Shown: piece by piece, positions 45,567 through 54,728 of the stretch
How the letters are laid out: every line of letters starts with the position of its first letter
Numbering within the stretch: the first letter of the stretch is position 1
NCBI GenBank assembly: GCA_944326525.1
Contig: CALVEG010000002.1
Coordinates: forward strand, 154,688 to 218,687
Reading direction: 5' to 3'
DNA: 64,000 bases
Source of the DNA: Candidatus Gastranaerophilales bacterium
Lineage (GTDB): Bacteria > Cyanobacteriota > Vampirovibrionia > Gastranaerophilales > Gastranaerophilaceae
Made by a program: the position numbers and the translations under genes
The notes under the pieces: model-generated
Databases searched by the model: none
Seen by the model: only the letters and a program-made list of their open reading frames with translations
Told to the model about the DNA's origin: nothing

Positions 45567-46398
45567 ATGAAAGTAAACTTAAAGACAAATTGCAGAATAA
45601 CTTTCATTTGTTTACATCCAAAAGATTTAGCTTACAAAAAATTATTGCAAAAGGGCTTGCAAGACAGTTTTGGCATTTCGTGCAAACCGGAGGATTTAAA
45701 TGCCGTTGCAGAGCCGTTTGAATTAAAGCAAATATTAACAAACTAAAACCGGAACACTATCAAGTAGGGGAGAAACTCAGAGCTAATTTTCATCTGCATA
45801 CGATCGCGTCTGATGGCAGACTAACTCCTAAGGAATTTTTAAAACAGTGCACCAGCTATGCAAACAGAGTTTTTAAGTCAGGAAAAGCAAATGACAATTT
45901 GCCTGCATTTTCTGCCGCAATTACTGATTATGACAGGGTAAAAAGCTCTCAGGAAGTAATTGTACTGATATCTCAAGAACACGGCAAGTATAAAAATTTT
46001 AAATTCGTTGCCGGTTGTGAATTTTGGCTACATGGTTATAAAGAACCTCACCCGGCATTTGAAGCTGTTGGCTTGGGTTTTAACCTTTTGACAAAACTCT
46101 TGAGACACTGATGAAAGGTTTTGCGCCAAACAATCAGGTCTCGGATATTCACAAAATCAAAAATGCCGGCGGAATTTATCCTGGGCTCATCCCATAGTTA
46201 CCCCGGATAAAATAAATGATGATTTTTTTGAGTTTTTGAAAAAACACGGTATAGACGGAGTGGAAGGAAATTATCAATATAACAGATGGGATAAAGAATA
46301 TGTCGATTCGATAAAACCAATGCGGGAAAAACTTATTAAAAAATTCAAAATGTTTGTAACTGGCGGAACGGACTGCCATACAAAATCCTTGTTCTAGA
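45567..46398 (+). pseudogene. Decayed PHP-domain phosphoesterase
   Basis: Segments in three frames add up to one PHP protein. The first frame starts at the ATG at 45567 (MKVNLKTNCRITF) and stops at 45746. The next frame carries LRANFHLHTIASDGRLTPKEF with the HxH metal motif (45791 on), AAITDYDRV and FVAGCEFW, stopping at 46111. After two more shifts near 46111 and 46176 come GGIYP, AHPIVTPDK, GVEGNYQYN and VTGGTDCHTKSLF. At least three frame disruptions are needed, so no intact product is made. Homologues are histidinol-phosphatase-like or polymerase-type PHP proteins. Confidence 0.82.
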
Positions 46399-46596
46399 GC
46401 TTGTAGGTTGGGCTTTCTGAAGTGTCCCCTAAAAACAGTAGACAATCAGTAGGACGTATTTAAATTAGCAAAAATTTTTATTTACAGGTTTTAAATTCTA
46501 AATTGAGCATTATGGATTTATAAATTGTAATACATATTTTGCACTGGTCAAAAAAAAATGCTAAAATAATTCTGTTGTAGAGACTAAGGAGATGAA

Positions 46597-49500
46597 ATGA
46601 ACAGCATTGGAAAGCAGATTGGGGTATTAGTAAATTTAGAGTTTTCTAAACTCTTTGTTGGTCAGCTATTTTCACATTTGGCAGATGCAATTATACAATT
46701 TTTATTAGCCGGAATACTTTTACAAATTTCGGAAAATCCGGGGAAATCAGTTGCAACAATGTTTTTTGTGTTTTTACTTCCGCAATTTTTATTAAGTTTA
46801 TTTTCCGGAGCCTTGAGTGACAGGTTTTCAAGAAAAGTTCTCTTGACCGTTAGTTGTCTGTTTAGGGCTTTTATTATTGGACTATTGATTTTATTACTCC
46901 CTCAATTATCTACAAGTTTAATTTATATTTTTGCATTTGTATTAGGAATCGGTGCTGCATTCTTTTATCCTGCAAAAATGTCTGCTGTGACCAATGTTGT
47001 CAAAAGGAATCAGTTTAAATTTGCAAATGCCCTTACTTCTCCAGTCGGTGCGGTTTCGCTCCTGTTCGGCGCCTTAGCAGCAAATCATCTTATAAATTTA
47101 AGTGTTGTAAAAGCATTATATATTGTTACAGCAATGTATTTTATCGGAGCGTTTTCAACTTCAATAATAAAGTTCTTAATCCCGCAAAACTACTTTACAG
47201 GAACACAGAAATCAAATGATATGTGCATAGCATTCGATTATTTGAAAAAACATAAAAAAGCTCTCTATCTTGTCGGGTTGTCTGTTTGTCTGCAATTTAT
47301 CGTTGCTGCGTTTTCAAACGGTTTAAATGCACTAATTACGGAGCATTACGGATTGAGCTATCCAGAGTTGAACTATTTGAGAACCATTATCGGTATCGGA
47401 ATAATTGCCGGTATGGGAACCGCAATTTATTTTGCAAGAATTATGAGAATTCCGCACCTGTTCGCAAGCAGTTTTATTATTTTATGTGCAGCTTTAATTA
47501 CGGCTCCTCTATGCAAAAGCGTTGACACTGCCTGGTTATGGCTTATTCCAATCGGAATGGCTGACGCTGTTGTTCTTGTAATGCTTGATACTATTTTGCA
47601 AAAGGTAACACCGGATAAAATGCGCGGAAAAATATTCGGACTTATGCTGACATTTAATACGCTGAGTTTCTTAATAGGCACAGCTATTATCGCTCATATT
47701 GCCGGTTTTATTAATCCTTTAAACATCTTTAAAGGAATAGCTGTAATATCATTCATTCTGGCGGCTCTTATCCTTATCCTTGACAAATCATTCAGATATT
47801 TTCTGCTCAAAGCTGCTCTTGGACATATATTCCTGCTGTTGTTCCGCTATAAAGTCGAAGGCGCTGAAAATATTCCGCGTAAAGGCAAAGTAATCCTTGC
47901 AGGAAACCATACCGGCCATCTTGATCCTTTTATCGTTCAAATGGCTACTCACAGACAACTCTGGTTTGTCACCGGACCAGCTGCATTCAAAGTTCCGATT
48001 GTCAAACATTTTCTGAAATATTTTAATGTACTGCCTCTCAAATTTGGTAAAGGTCTTGAGGCTATTGACGCGGCAAAAACAAAATTAAATGCAGGTGAAG
48101 CCGTTATAATCTTTCCGGAAGGCAAATTTACACCTGACGGAGAATTATGTAAATTCAACCGAGGTGTTGGATTAATGGCAAAAGGCACAAATACCCCGAT
48201 AATACCTTTTGCTATAAAAGGCGGCTTTGAAACGTGGGGACAGACACGCAAATTGCCCAAACTTTTTAATACAATCGTAATCCAGTTCGGACAACCGATT
48301 ACGGACTTTGACCGTGATGAAAAAGAGATAGCTCATGAATTACAGGCATGTGTAAATTTCATGAAAAAATCTCTTGAACGCCGCGTTTTTTACAATATTA
48401 ACCATAAACTCCATTCAAACTTTCTTGATTTAATGCAGGAAAAAAGTGATATTTATGGTCAGGTAAATGCTCTTTCTCTAAAAACCAAAAACGGATATGA
48501 AGAATTGAGTTATATAGAGCTGTCACGCAGAGCAAAAAAATTCGCCAATTATTTAATCGAAACAGCCGGACTCCAACGCGGCGAAAGAGTCGCTATAATT
48601 TGCGAATCCAGACCGGAATTTGCTGTAGGAATTTTTGCATCAATCCAAACAGGTGCAATAACTGTTCCGCTGGATGTCAAACTTACTGTGCCCGAGCATA
48701 CGCATATTTTGAATGACTGCAATCCGCGAATTTTGCTTTGTTCAAGTCATTATTTGGAGCATGCGATTAAAGTTAAAAATAATGTTAAGTCAATCGAACA
48801 GATTTTTGTTCTGGATGATGAGGAGCGGAACCATCCGGAAATACCTTCAGTGTCAGCATTGGATGCAGATATTGAAAAAGATCTGGGCAGACCACGCTCA
48901 TTGGATGAAACCGCATTAATTGTTTACACCTCGGGAACAACAGGCAATCCAAAAGGTGTAATGATTAGTTTCGGAAACATATATTCTCAATTAAGAGATT
49001 TTGAAGCAATGTTTAAGCTTACACATGAGCATACTCTTTTGTCTATCTTGCCGCTAAATCATTTGTTGGAACTTGATTGCGGATTTTTCGGCATGCTTTA
49101 CATGGGCGCGAAAATTGTTTATATCAAAACACTTAACCCGAAAGAACTTACAACTGTTATGAAAGAAAAGGGAATTACAAATATGATTGTAGTTCCGCTT
49201 GTGGCTAAAATGCTTAAAAACAGTATTGATAAACAAATTAAAAAGCAGTCTGCAAGCACGCAAAAGATTTTCAAATGTTTATACGGAATTTCTAAATTTA
49301 TGCCGCGCAAAATTCGTCGGTTGATGTTCAAGTCAGTAATTGACGGTTTAGGCGGAAGATTGGAATGTTTCATATGCGGCGGGGCACCTTTGGAAGACAG
49401 TGTTGCCGAATTTTTTGAACGAATCGGTGTTCCTGTATTTCAAGGTTACGGCTTAACAGAAACTTCTCCTACAATTTCTACAAACAGATACGGACATTCT

Positions 49501-50073
49501 AAAATCGGAACGGTAGGGCAGCCTCTGCCTTCTGTACAGGTAAAAATAGCTGACAACGGTGAAATCCTTGCGACAGGACCAAATGTTATGCAGGGTTACT
49601 ACAACAAACCCGAAATGACGTCCGAAGTAATCGATGAAAACGGTTGGTTTCACACAGGTGATATCGGTGAAATCGACAAAGACGGCTTTATTAAAATTAC
49701 GGGCAGAATTAAGAATATGATAGTTCTGGGCGGCGGCAAAAAAATCTTTCCTGAAGAAGTTGAAGCAGTATTGGAAACTTCTGAGCTTATTAAAGAAGTA
49801 TGTGTAATGTCTTTGACAATAAAATCCGGCAATAAAGCAGGGACAGAAGAAGTCGGCGCAATTATTTCACCCTGTGATGAACTATTAAGCAAAACAGATG
49901 ATGAAATTAATCAAATATTAGAACAAGAGGTGAAAAGACTTTCAGAGGCAAATCTGGCTCCGTATAAAGCACCAACTGTTGTTGTTCTTCATCGTGACGA
50001 ACTTCCGAAAACGTCTACCAGAAAAGTCAAACGTAAAGAGTTAAAAGATTGGTATGAAATGCTAAAAGTTTAA
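46597..50073 (+). CDS. aas: Fused lysophospholipid transporter / acyltransferase / acyl-ACP synthetase
   Basis: 1158 residues, three modules. Residues 1 to about 400 are a 12-helix MFS transporter like LplT. About 410-600 is a PlsC acyltransferase: GNHTGHLDPF (HX4D) and FPEGKFTPDG. About 620-1158 is an AMP-dependent ligase: IVYTSGTTGNPKGVM, GYGLTETSPT, TGDIGEID and a C-terminal KTSTRKVKRKEL. In E. coli lplT and aas are separate genes that import and re-acylate lysophosphatidylethanolamine; here they are one polypeptide, at the expected summed length. Codon use is more GC-rich than the flanks. Convergent with the phospholipid operon at 50076. Confidence 0.94.
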   Translation: MNSIGKQIGVLVNLEFSKLFVGQLFSHLADAIIQFLLAGILLQISENPGKSVATMFFVFLLPQFLLSLFSGALSDRFSRKVLLTVSCLFRAFIIGLLILLLPQLSTSLIYIFAFVLGIGAAFFYPAKMSAVTNVVKRNQFKFANALTSPVGAVSLLFGALAANHLINLSVVKALYIVTAMYFIGAFSTSIIKFLIPQNYFTGTQKSNDMCIAFDYLKKHKKALYLVGLSVCLQFIVAAFSNGLNALITEHYGLSYPELNYLRTIIGIGIIAGMGTAIYFARIMRIPHLFASSFIILCAALITAPLCKSVDTAWLWLIPIGMADAVVLVMLDTILQKVTPDKMRGKIFGLMLTFNTLSFLIGTAIIAHIAGFINPLNIFKGIAVISFILAALILILDKSFRYFLLKAALGHIFLLLFRYKVEGAENIPRKGKVILAGNHTGHLDPFIVQMATHRQLWFVTGPAAFKVPIVKHFLKYFNVLPLKFGKGLEAIDAAKTKLNAGEAVIIFPEGKFTPDGELCKFNRGVGLMAKGTNTPIIPFAIKGGFETWGQTRKLPKLFNTIVIQFGQPITDFDRDEKEIAHELQACVNFMKKSLERRVFYNINHKLHSNFLDLMQEKSDIYGQVNALSLKTKNGYEELSYIELSRRAKKFANYLIETAGLQRGERVAIICESRPEFAVGIFASIQTGAITVPLDVKLTVPEHTHILNDCNPRILLCSSHYLEHAIKVKNNVKSIEQIFVLDDEERNHPEIPSVSALDADIEKDLGRPRSLDETALIVYTSGTTGNPKGVMISFGNIYSQLRDFEAMFKLTHEHTLLSILPLNHLLELDCGFFGMLYMGAKIVYIKTLNPKELTTVMKEKGITNMIVVPLVAKMLKNSIDKQIKKQSASTQKIFKCLYGISKFMPRKIRRLMFKSVIDGLGGRLECFICGGAPLEDSVAEFFERIGVPVFQGYGLTETSPTISTNRYGHSKIGTVGQPLPSVQVKIADNGEILATGPNVMQGYYNKPEMTSEVIDENGWFHTGDIGEIDKDGFIKITGRIKNMIVLGGGKKIFPEEVEAVLETSELIKEVCVMSLTIKSGNKAGTEEVGAIISPCDELLSKTDDEINQILEQEVKRLSEANLAPYKAPTVVVLHRDELPKTSTRKVKRKELKDWYEMLKV

Positions 50074-50075
50074 TC

Positions 50076-50741
50076 TTATAAATTTTCTTTCTTTTTATGA
50101 GTAAGATATAAATTCTCTACAATGGATTTTACCTTTGATGTAAATTCTTTTGTAGAAGTATTGTCATAATAAATGGGATCAGCAATATAAATATCTGATA
50201 TAAACGGAACTAAAATAGCATCAATTTTAGGAAGAATTTTATCCGGACCGTTAATGTATAAAGGAATTACCGGAACATTTGGATTCATTTTTGCAATATG
50301 GGCAATTCCTGTTTTAAATTCTTTTATTTGATTATCTTCTCCGCGTGTGCCTTCAGGATAGATTATTATTATTTCATTATTCTTCAATGCTGTATTTATA
50401 TCAGCAAAAACTTCCTCTTTTGACTGCCTGGTTATGTGCCTGCTTATAGGGATAATTCCCATAAGTGTTTTGAATATAAAAGATTTAAATTTCGTATTAC
50501 AAAAATAATCCGCCGCTGCTACGGGATGAATCTTTAAAATAGTCAATATCGGAAAAAGGCTCATAATAAGAAGAGTATCTATATGGCTGTTATGATTGGC
50601 AACAATTATGGCAGCCCCCTTGTTCTGTAAAAGTTTTTCCAAATTACGTACATTTATTCCAAGAACGAAAAAAATAAAAGGTTTTACAAACAATAGAAAA
50701 AATAAAAACTTTGCTGTATTGTTTAAATATTTCTTGTCCAT
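50076..50741 (-). CDS. plsC: 1-acylglycerol-3-phosphate acyltransferase family protein
   Basis: 221 residues. A hydrophobic N-terminal segment, then ANHNSHIDTLLIM (HX4D catalytic), GIIPISR, YPEGTRGEDNQIKEF and VPVIPLYINGPD. Acylates lysophosphatidic acid or a related lysolipid in the inner membrane. Last gene of a four-gene minus operon; four bases separate it from the cdsA-like gene. It is the second PlsC-type domain within 3 kb. Confidence 0.9.
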   Translation of the reverse strand: MDKKYLNNTAKFLFFLLFVKPFIFFVLGINVRNLEKLLQNKGAAIIVANHNSHIDTLLIMSLFPILTILKIHPVAAADYFCNTKFKSFIFKTLMGIIPISRHITRQSKEEVFADINTALKNNEIIIIYPEGTRGEDNQIKEFKTGIAHIAKMNPNVPVIPLYINGPDKILPKIDAILVPFISDIYIADPIYYDNTSTKEFTSKVKSIVENLYLTHKKKENL

Positions 50742-50744
50742 AAA

Positions 50745-51695
50745 CTAATTTAAGATACCTATGTTATAGTAATATGCTACATAATGGAAAAATAATGGTA
50801 CAGTAAATATCATACTGTCTAATCTATCAAGAATGCCGCCGTGTCCAGGCAGTAGCGCCCCTGTGTCTTTAACACCTATATCTCTTTTAATTGCAGACAT
50901 TGTAATATCTCCGAAAAATCCTGCAATTGCAAGTATTGCACCTAAAATAAATGCCTGCCAAAAAGAAAACGGAGTTAAAAATTTAGCAAGAATACCAGCA
51001 ATAATTGCTGTAGACACCACCCCGCCCAGAAGTCCTTCTACAGTTTTATTAGGGCTGACTTTGGGTGTAATCTTATGTTTACCGAAAGTCTTGCCGAATA
51101 AATACTGCATAAAATCATTTGAAATTGTTAATATCAATATGTATAAAAGAAATCCCAGTGTTCCGCCTGTTGGATTGATAGATTCCGGAATTGAAAAATA
51201 AACCGCAAAATAACCTATTGCATATACGCAGGTCATTAATGCCCAGTGTATTGTACCGCATGATTTTAAAAATCCGTCAGTATCGCCAATCATAACCATT
51301 CTTAAAGGAATAAGAATAAATAAATACAAAGGTATAAATAAATAAAACATTGCAATCCAGCCGGTATAAATAAAATAAAATTGGATTGGAATTGACAGAT
51401 ATGCCCATAACAGAACCCGCCTGTCAGAACGTCTTGTCGGTATCATTGAAAAGAATTCTTTTAATGCAAGATAGCTTATAAGCATTATAAATATAATTGC
51501 GGAAAGTTTATTAAACATAAACGCCGCAGTAAATAAAATGACAATTATCCAGAAGGATTTCATTCTTGTTTTGAAATTTTCAACATTCTTTTTCATAAAG
51601 CCAAGAATATATGCAACTATCGTAATAAGTGCCAAAACCAGATATAAAAGTAAAATACAGAATTTTACATTATATGTTAAAGTAATTGTATTCAT
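50745..51695 (-). CDS. CdsA-like phosphatidate cytidylyltransferase (second copy)
   Basis: 316 residues with at least eight hydrophobic segments. The C-terminal signature is intact: SPNKTVEGLLGG and IKRDIGVKDTGALLPGHGGILDRLDS. Distinct from the core cdsA at 24518. Encoded with a CDP-alcohol phosphatidyltransferase, which would use its CDP-lipid product. The arrangement resembles E. coli ynbB next to ynbA. Confidence 0.92.
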   Translation of the reverse strand: MNTITLTYNVKFCILLLYLVLALITIVAYILGFMKKNVENFKTRMKSFWIIVILFTAAFMFNKLSAIIFIMLISYLALKEFFSMIPTRRSDRRVLLWAYLSIPIQFYFIYTGWIAMFYLFIPLYLFILIPLRMVMIGDTDGFLKSCGTIHWALMTCVYAIGYFAVYFSIPESINPTGGTLGFLLYILILTISNDFMQYLFGKTFGKHKITPKVSPNKTVEGLLGGVVSTAIIAGILAKFLTPFSFWQAFILGAILAIAGFFGDITMSAIKRDIGVKDTGALLPGHGGILDRLDSMIFTVPLFFHYVAYYYNIGILN

Positions 51696-51728
51696 GATAC
51701 CTCTTTTTCATACTGATGTTTTAACAGA

Positions 51729-52535
51729 TTAAACTTTTTTAGCTAAAATTACAGGATAATGTCCTGCATCATCAGATCTCATAACAATAACCGAAAAACC
51801 TGTTTCTTTTAAAATAGAATTGATTACATCCATATCCCAAGTTACCATTTTTAGCTGATGGTTGTTAAAATCTTTGAAAATTTTATTTGTTAAACTTAAT
51901 GCAAAATGACCGGCCTGTACTGAAAAAACAAAATATCCGCCTTTTGCTAAAGCATTATATATCAGCTGCATAGATTTCTTTACGGTTTCTCTGTCGTCAA
52001 ACCAGTCATAAAATCCTGATGCAACAAATATATCGGGCTGTTTGTCAAATTGAAAATCTTCTTCTTTAAGCGCATCTGCAACTTTGTAATCTACATCTAC
52101 ACTATTTGCAAGAGCTTTGTCTTTAGCCTCAAGAAGCCATCTTATATCAAGATCTCTTAGTTCCGCACTTACCGGTTTTCCTTTAAACTTTGTAAGAATA
52201 TCAATTATATATCTGGCAGGACCTGATGCTATATCACAAATTCTTGCACTATCTTTGTTTTCCAAAGTTAAATTTACCGCTTCTTCTATATTTTTTACAA
52301 GATTATTCTTTCTGTTTCTGACATCCTGCCAGCCCGGATGATTCAAATAAATCTTATCTATTATTTTGCCGATAAAAAATTCTCCGCCGGGTTCATTTTT
52401 GTATATATAATCAAGCATCTTTCCTGAGGTAAAGCCTTCCTTTGATGCCAGCTTAATCCCGTTACTCAATTGTCCCAACGTATCTACTACAACTTTAAGT
52501 ATAGATATTTGTACATTTTCTATAAAATTTTTCAT
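51729..52535 (-). CDS. Class I SAM-dependent methyltransferase of the phospholipid operon
   Basis: 268 residues, soluble. The SAM-binding motif I is ARICDIASGPARYIIDIL, followed by AELRDLDIRWLLEAK, DIFVASGFYDWF and GGYFVFSVQ, matching a Rossmann-fold methyltransferase. It starts one base within the end of the phosphatidyltransferase gene. E. coli YnbC carries a similar methyltransferase after an alpha/beta hydrolase half; here only the methyltransferase is present. A lipid or head-group substrate is inferred from context. Confidence 0.85.
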   Translation of the reverse strand: MKNFIENVQISILKVVVDTLGQLSNGIKLASKEGFTSGKMLDYIYKNEPGGEFFIGKIIDKIYLNHPGWQDVRNRKNNLVKNIEEAVNLTLENKDSARICDIASGPARYIIDILTKFKGKPVSAELRDLDIRWLLEAKDKALANSVDVDYKVADALKEEDFQFDKQPDIFVASGFYDWFDDRETVKKSMQLIYNALAKGGYFVFSVQAGHFALSLTNKIFKDFNNHQLKMVTWDMDVINSILKETGFSVIVMRSDDAGHYPVILAKKV

Positions 52536-53623
52536 TACTTTAACCTTTCATATGTAGTTGTTGCAAATAAATATGCATCAAGCAAATCGTCTTCATTGGG
52601 TCTGTTTTTGTAAGTCTTTGCTATGCTGTGATACCCCTTAATATTTATTGTTAAAACAGGTTTTTGATTAAGTTTATTTACAAAGTAATCAGTGCATCTT
52701 TTGTTTGAAAATATGCGAACTACAGGCATACCGGAGGTAAATAAAAGTGCATAATTTTTAATATTATGATTACTTTCAAGAAACTTAAGCATATTTTCAG
52801 GCATTATTTTTCGTCCTAAATGAGGAGCAGCCAGTATGACTAAATCATATGACGATAAATCCTGTTCTTCTAAATTTTTAACATTTACTGCTTCACATTT
52901 CAGCGCCTCTGCGGCTTCTTTTGCAGCTTTTTCGGTGTTTCCCGTCAAAGTGTCATATATTACAATTATTTTTTTATCAATATTTCTATATTTAATCCAG
53001 TCAAGTTTTTTGCACTCTTTCAATTGAGCTTTAAGTCTGTTAAAGACGGTAACCTGTCCAAGGATAATGAATAATATCATTAACCATTCAAAATATGTTA
53101 ATGTATAAAAATCTCCGATTTTACCTGTTAGTCTTAAATATTCCGGGATTGTAAAAAGCATTATTAAAATAAGCCGTTCAACTTTACCCAGAGGGCCATG
53201 GTGCTGCCACTTAGCCCCGATGGCTTTAGACAGCATTCCCGTATAACTTACAAGAAACATTGATGCCATACCTAACATTCCGAGTAACGGAGTGCACATA
53301 GGGGAGAGAGCAATACCGATTAAAACAAAAATATCAGAATATCTGTCGGGTAAAGCATTAACAATTTCACCCTTAAGACGTAAATTTCCTCTTTCAATAG
53401 CAATAACACCGTCAATCGTATTTAATGTCATTCTAAATAATGTTAATATTATCGAAATCAATAATAAGACAGGTTTGTCAGGTGCATAAATATAACAAAA
53501 CATTGTAATAAATGCAATTAAAGTCGCTAAATAACCGAGCCAGTCAGGATTGAGCCAAACCATTTTTTTAGCTAACGGTAACAGAATTTTCCTATATGGG
53601 TATTTTAAAAGATATAGTGCCAT
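52535..53623 (-). CDS. CDP-alcohol phosphatidyltransferase fused to flavodoxin domain
   Basis: 362 residues. Residues 1 to about 200 are a membrane CDP-alcohol phosphotransferase. The motif reads N68-x2-D71-G72, then G85-x3-N89-x3-D93; Asn replaces two of the four usual Asp residues, a variant that I believe occurs in the YnbA-like subgroup. From about residue 210 comes a flavodoxin domain: IIVIYDTLTGNTEKAAKEA (FMN phosphate loop), YDLVILAAPHLG and the C-terminal YHSIAKTYKNRP. The fusion to a flavin electron carrier is unusual. First gene of the operon. Confidence 0.88.
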   Translation of the reverse strand: MALYLLKYPYRKILLPLAKKMVWLNPDWLGYLATLIAFITMFCYIYAPDKPVLLLISIILTLFRMTLNTIDGVIAIERGNLRLKGEIVNALPDRYSDIFVLIGIALSPMCTPLLGMLGMASMFLVSYTGMLSKAIGAKWQHHGPLGKVERLILIMLFTIPEYLRLTGKIGDFYTLTYFEWLMILFIILGQVTVFNRLKAQLKECKKLDWIKYRNIDKKIIVIYDTLTGNTEKAAKEAAEALKCEAVNVKNLEEQDLSSYDLVILAAPHLGRKIMPENMLKFLESNHNIKNYALLFTSGMPVVRIFSNKRCTDYFVNKLNQKPVLTINIKGYHSIAKTYKNRPNEDDLLDAYLFATTTYERLK

Positions 53624-53892
53624 ATAAATATTCCCCTTATTAACAATAGAATTTTACATCTAAATATAACTTATGTAAATATATTAAGTAGATGAAATAT
53701 ACTAATTCTTATCGTAAATAGGTATTATAAGAATGTTTGCTTTTGTTCGTATTTTGTAAAATGTTTTGTTATTGTTTTGTTAAAATTTCCTATCGCTCAA
53801 TCACTCTAAACGTCTAAATCTCGCAAAAATAATCGAGCTGTCCGGTGATAATACATCTGACCATTAAAGTACAGTGTAAAAGGCCACATGAA

Positions 53893-54110
53893 TTTTTTCG
53901 GTTGGGCATACCTGCCCAACGATAAATTTGGACATTAACTGGATATTGAAATTTCTTTAATTTGATTAAATTACAACCTGATTTAAAAATACTCTTTGTA
54001 ATTCTATGTCCTAATAAAGTCCATTTTTGTCCGATTTGATTTTTTATAATCAAGCAACTTCCGACCATCTGTAATTTAGTGCTGTCGGGCAAGTATGCCC
54101 AACCGAAAAT
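53893..54110. mobile_element. Inverted-repeat element (MITE/REP-like), about 218 bases
   Basis: The left end (53893-53916) reads TTTCGGTTGGGCATACCTGC; the right end (54088-54110) is its complement with one mismatch over about 23 bases. The left arm is itself a hairpin: GTTGGGCA/TGCCCAAC. The interior has no credible gene. The rest of 53624-54419 holds copy B of the dispersed repeat and the promoter region of the minus operon, and nothing else I can name. Confidence 0.6.
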
Positions 54111-54260
54111 TTATTCTATAGACAACGAACTGGACATTAAAATACATTCATACCTTTCTCCTCTTATTTCAAATTGCAAAAATTATACAAATACGCCCCG
54201 TAATACTCACAGAATAACTTTGAAGTAAGTTCCCCTTTTCTGCATTGTCTTGTTTCTTTA

Positions 54261-54320
54261 TGTAAAAAGACAAATGGTTTGATTTCAATTTACAGATGGT
54301 TTGATTATTTTGGTAAAGCT
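54261..54320. repeat. Dispersed intergenic repeat, copy B
   Basis: 60 bases beginning TGTAAAAAGACAAATGGTTT, matching copy A at 45418 in the same orientation. It lies on the right side of the lipid island. Confidence 0.6.
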
Positions 54321-54419
54321 CATTGTAAAAAAATATAGCTTATAAACAAATTTTAACTTTGTTAAAAACTTTTAAAAAATAAATCATATAAATAGCATTA
54401 AAAAATTTCACATTTTTAA

Positions 54420-54728
54420 TTAGTGAATATGTTTTGGGCGTAATAGTAACATCTTTGTATCTTCTACAGCTTTTAGCCCATGAAGTGTTTTTGCAGGCAT
54501 TACAATCATTTCTCCAGCTTTCAATCTGTAAACTTTATCACCGACTGTAATATCTGCCAATCCCTCAATAATTTGAGCAACTTCATCTTTTTCATCACAA
54601 TGCAGACTTCTTTCCACACCTGCTTTGAACGAGAGCAGAGTCAAAGAACTCTGCTCGTTGTCAAACACAAGTTTTTTATTAATTTTATCAGAATATTCAA
54701 TTTCTTTTAAATTAATTATTTCGCTCAT
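54420..54728 (-). CDS. Cupin-domain protein
   Basis: 102 residues, one small beta barrel. The first cupin motif is RSLHCDEKDEVAQIIEG (His and Glu metal ligands) and the second is LKAGEMIVMPAKTLHGLKA. Overlaps the end of hcp by four bases, hence co-expressed. Small cupins next to hcp are frequently seen; the ligand is unknown, and a role in sensing or handling reactive nitrogen is inference. Confidence 0.88.
   Translation of the reverse strand: MSEIINLKEIEYSDKINKKLVFDNEQSSLTLLSFKAGVERSLHCDEKDEVAQIIEGLADITVGDKVYRLKAGEMIVMPAKTLHGLKAVEDTKMLLLRPKHIH

Noticed and set aside
45527..45721. 64-codon plus ORF as a separate gene
   Set aside because: It overlaps the first fragment of the PHP pseudogene in another frame and its translation has no sensible pattern.
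45567..46398. Programmed frameshifting of the PHP gene
   Set aside because: Several independent shifts and in-frame stops are needed, and no slippery site coincides with them; decay is simpler.
53814..54092. 92-codon minus ORF inside the inverted-repeat element
   Set aside because: It lies almost wholly within the repeat element, has no SD, and its composition shows no protein-like pattern.
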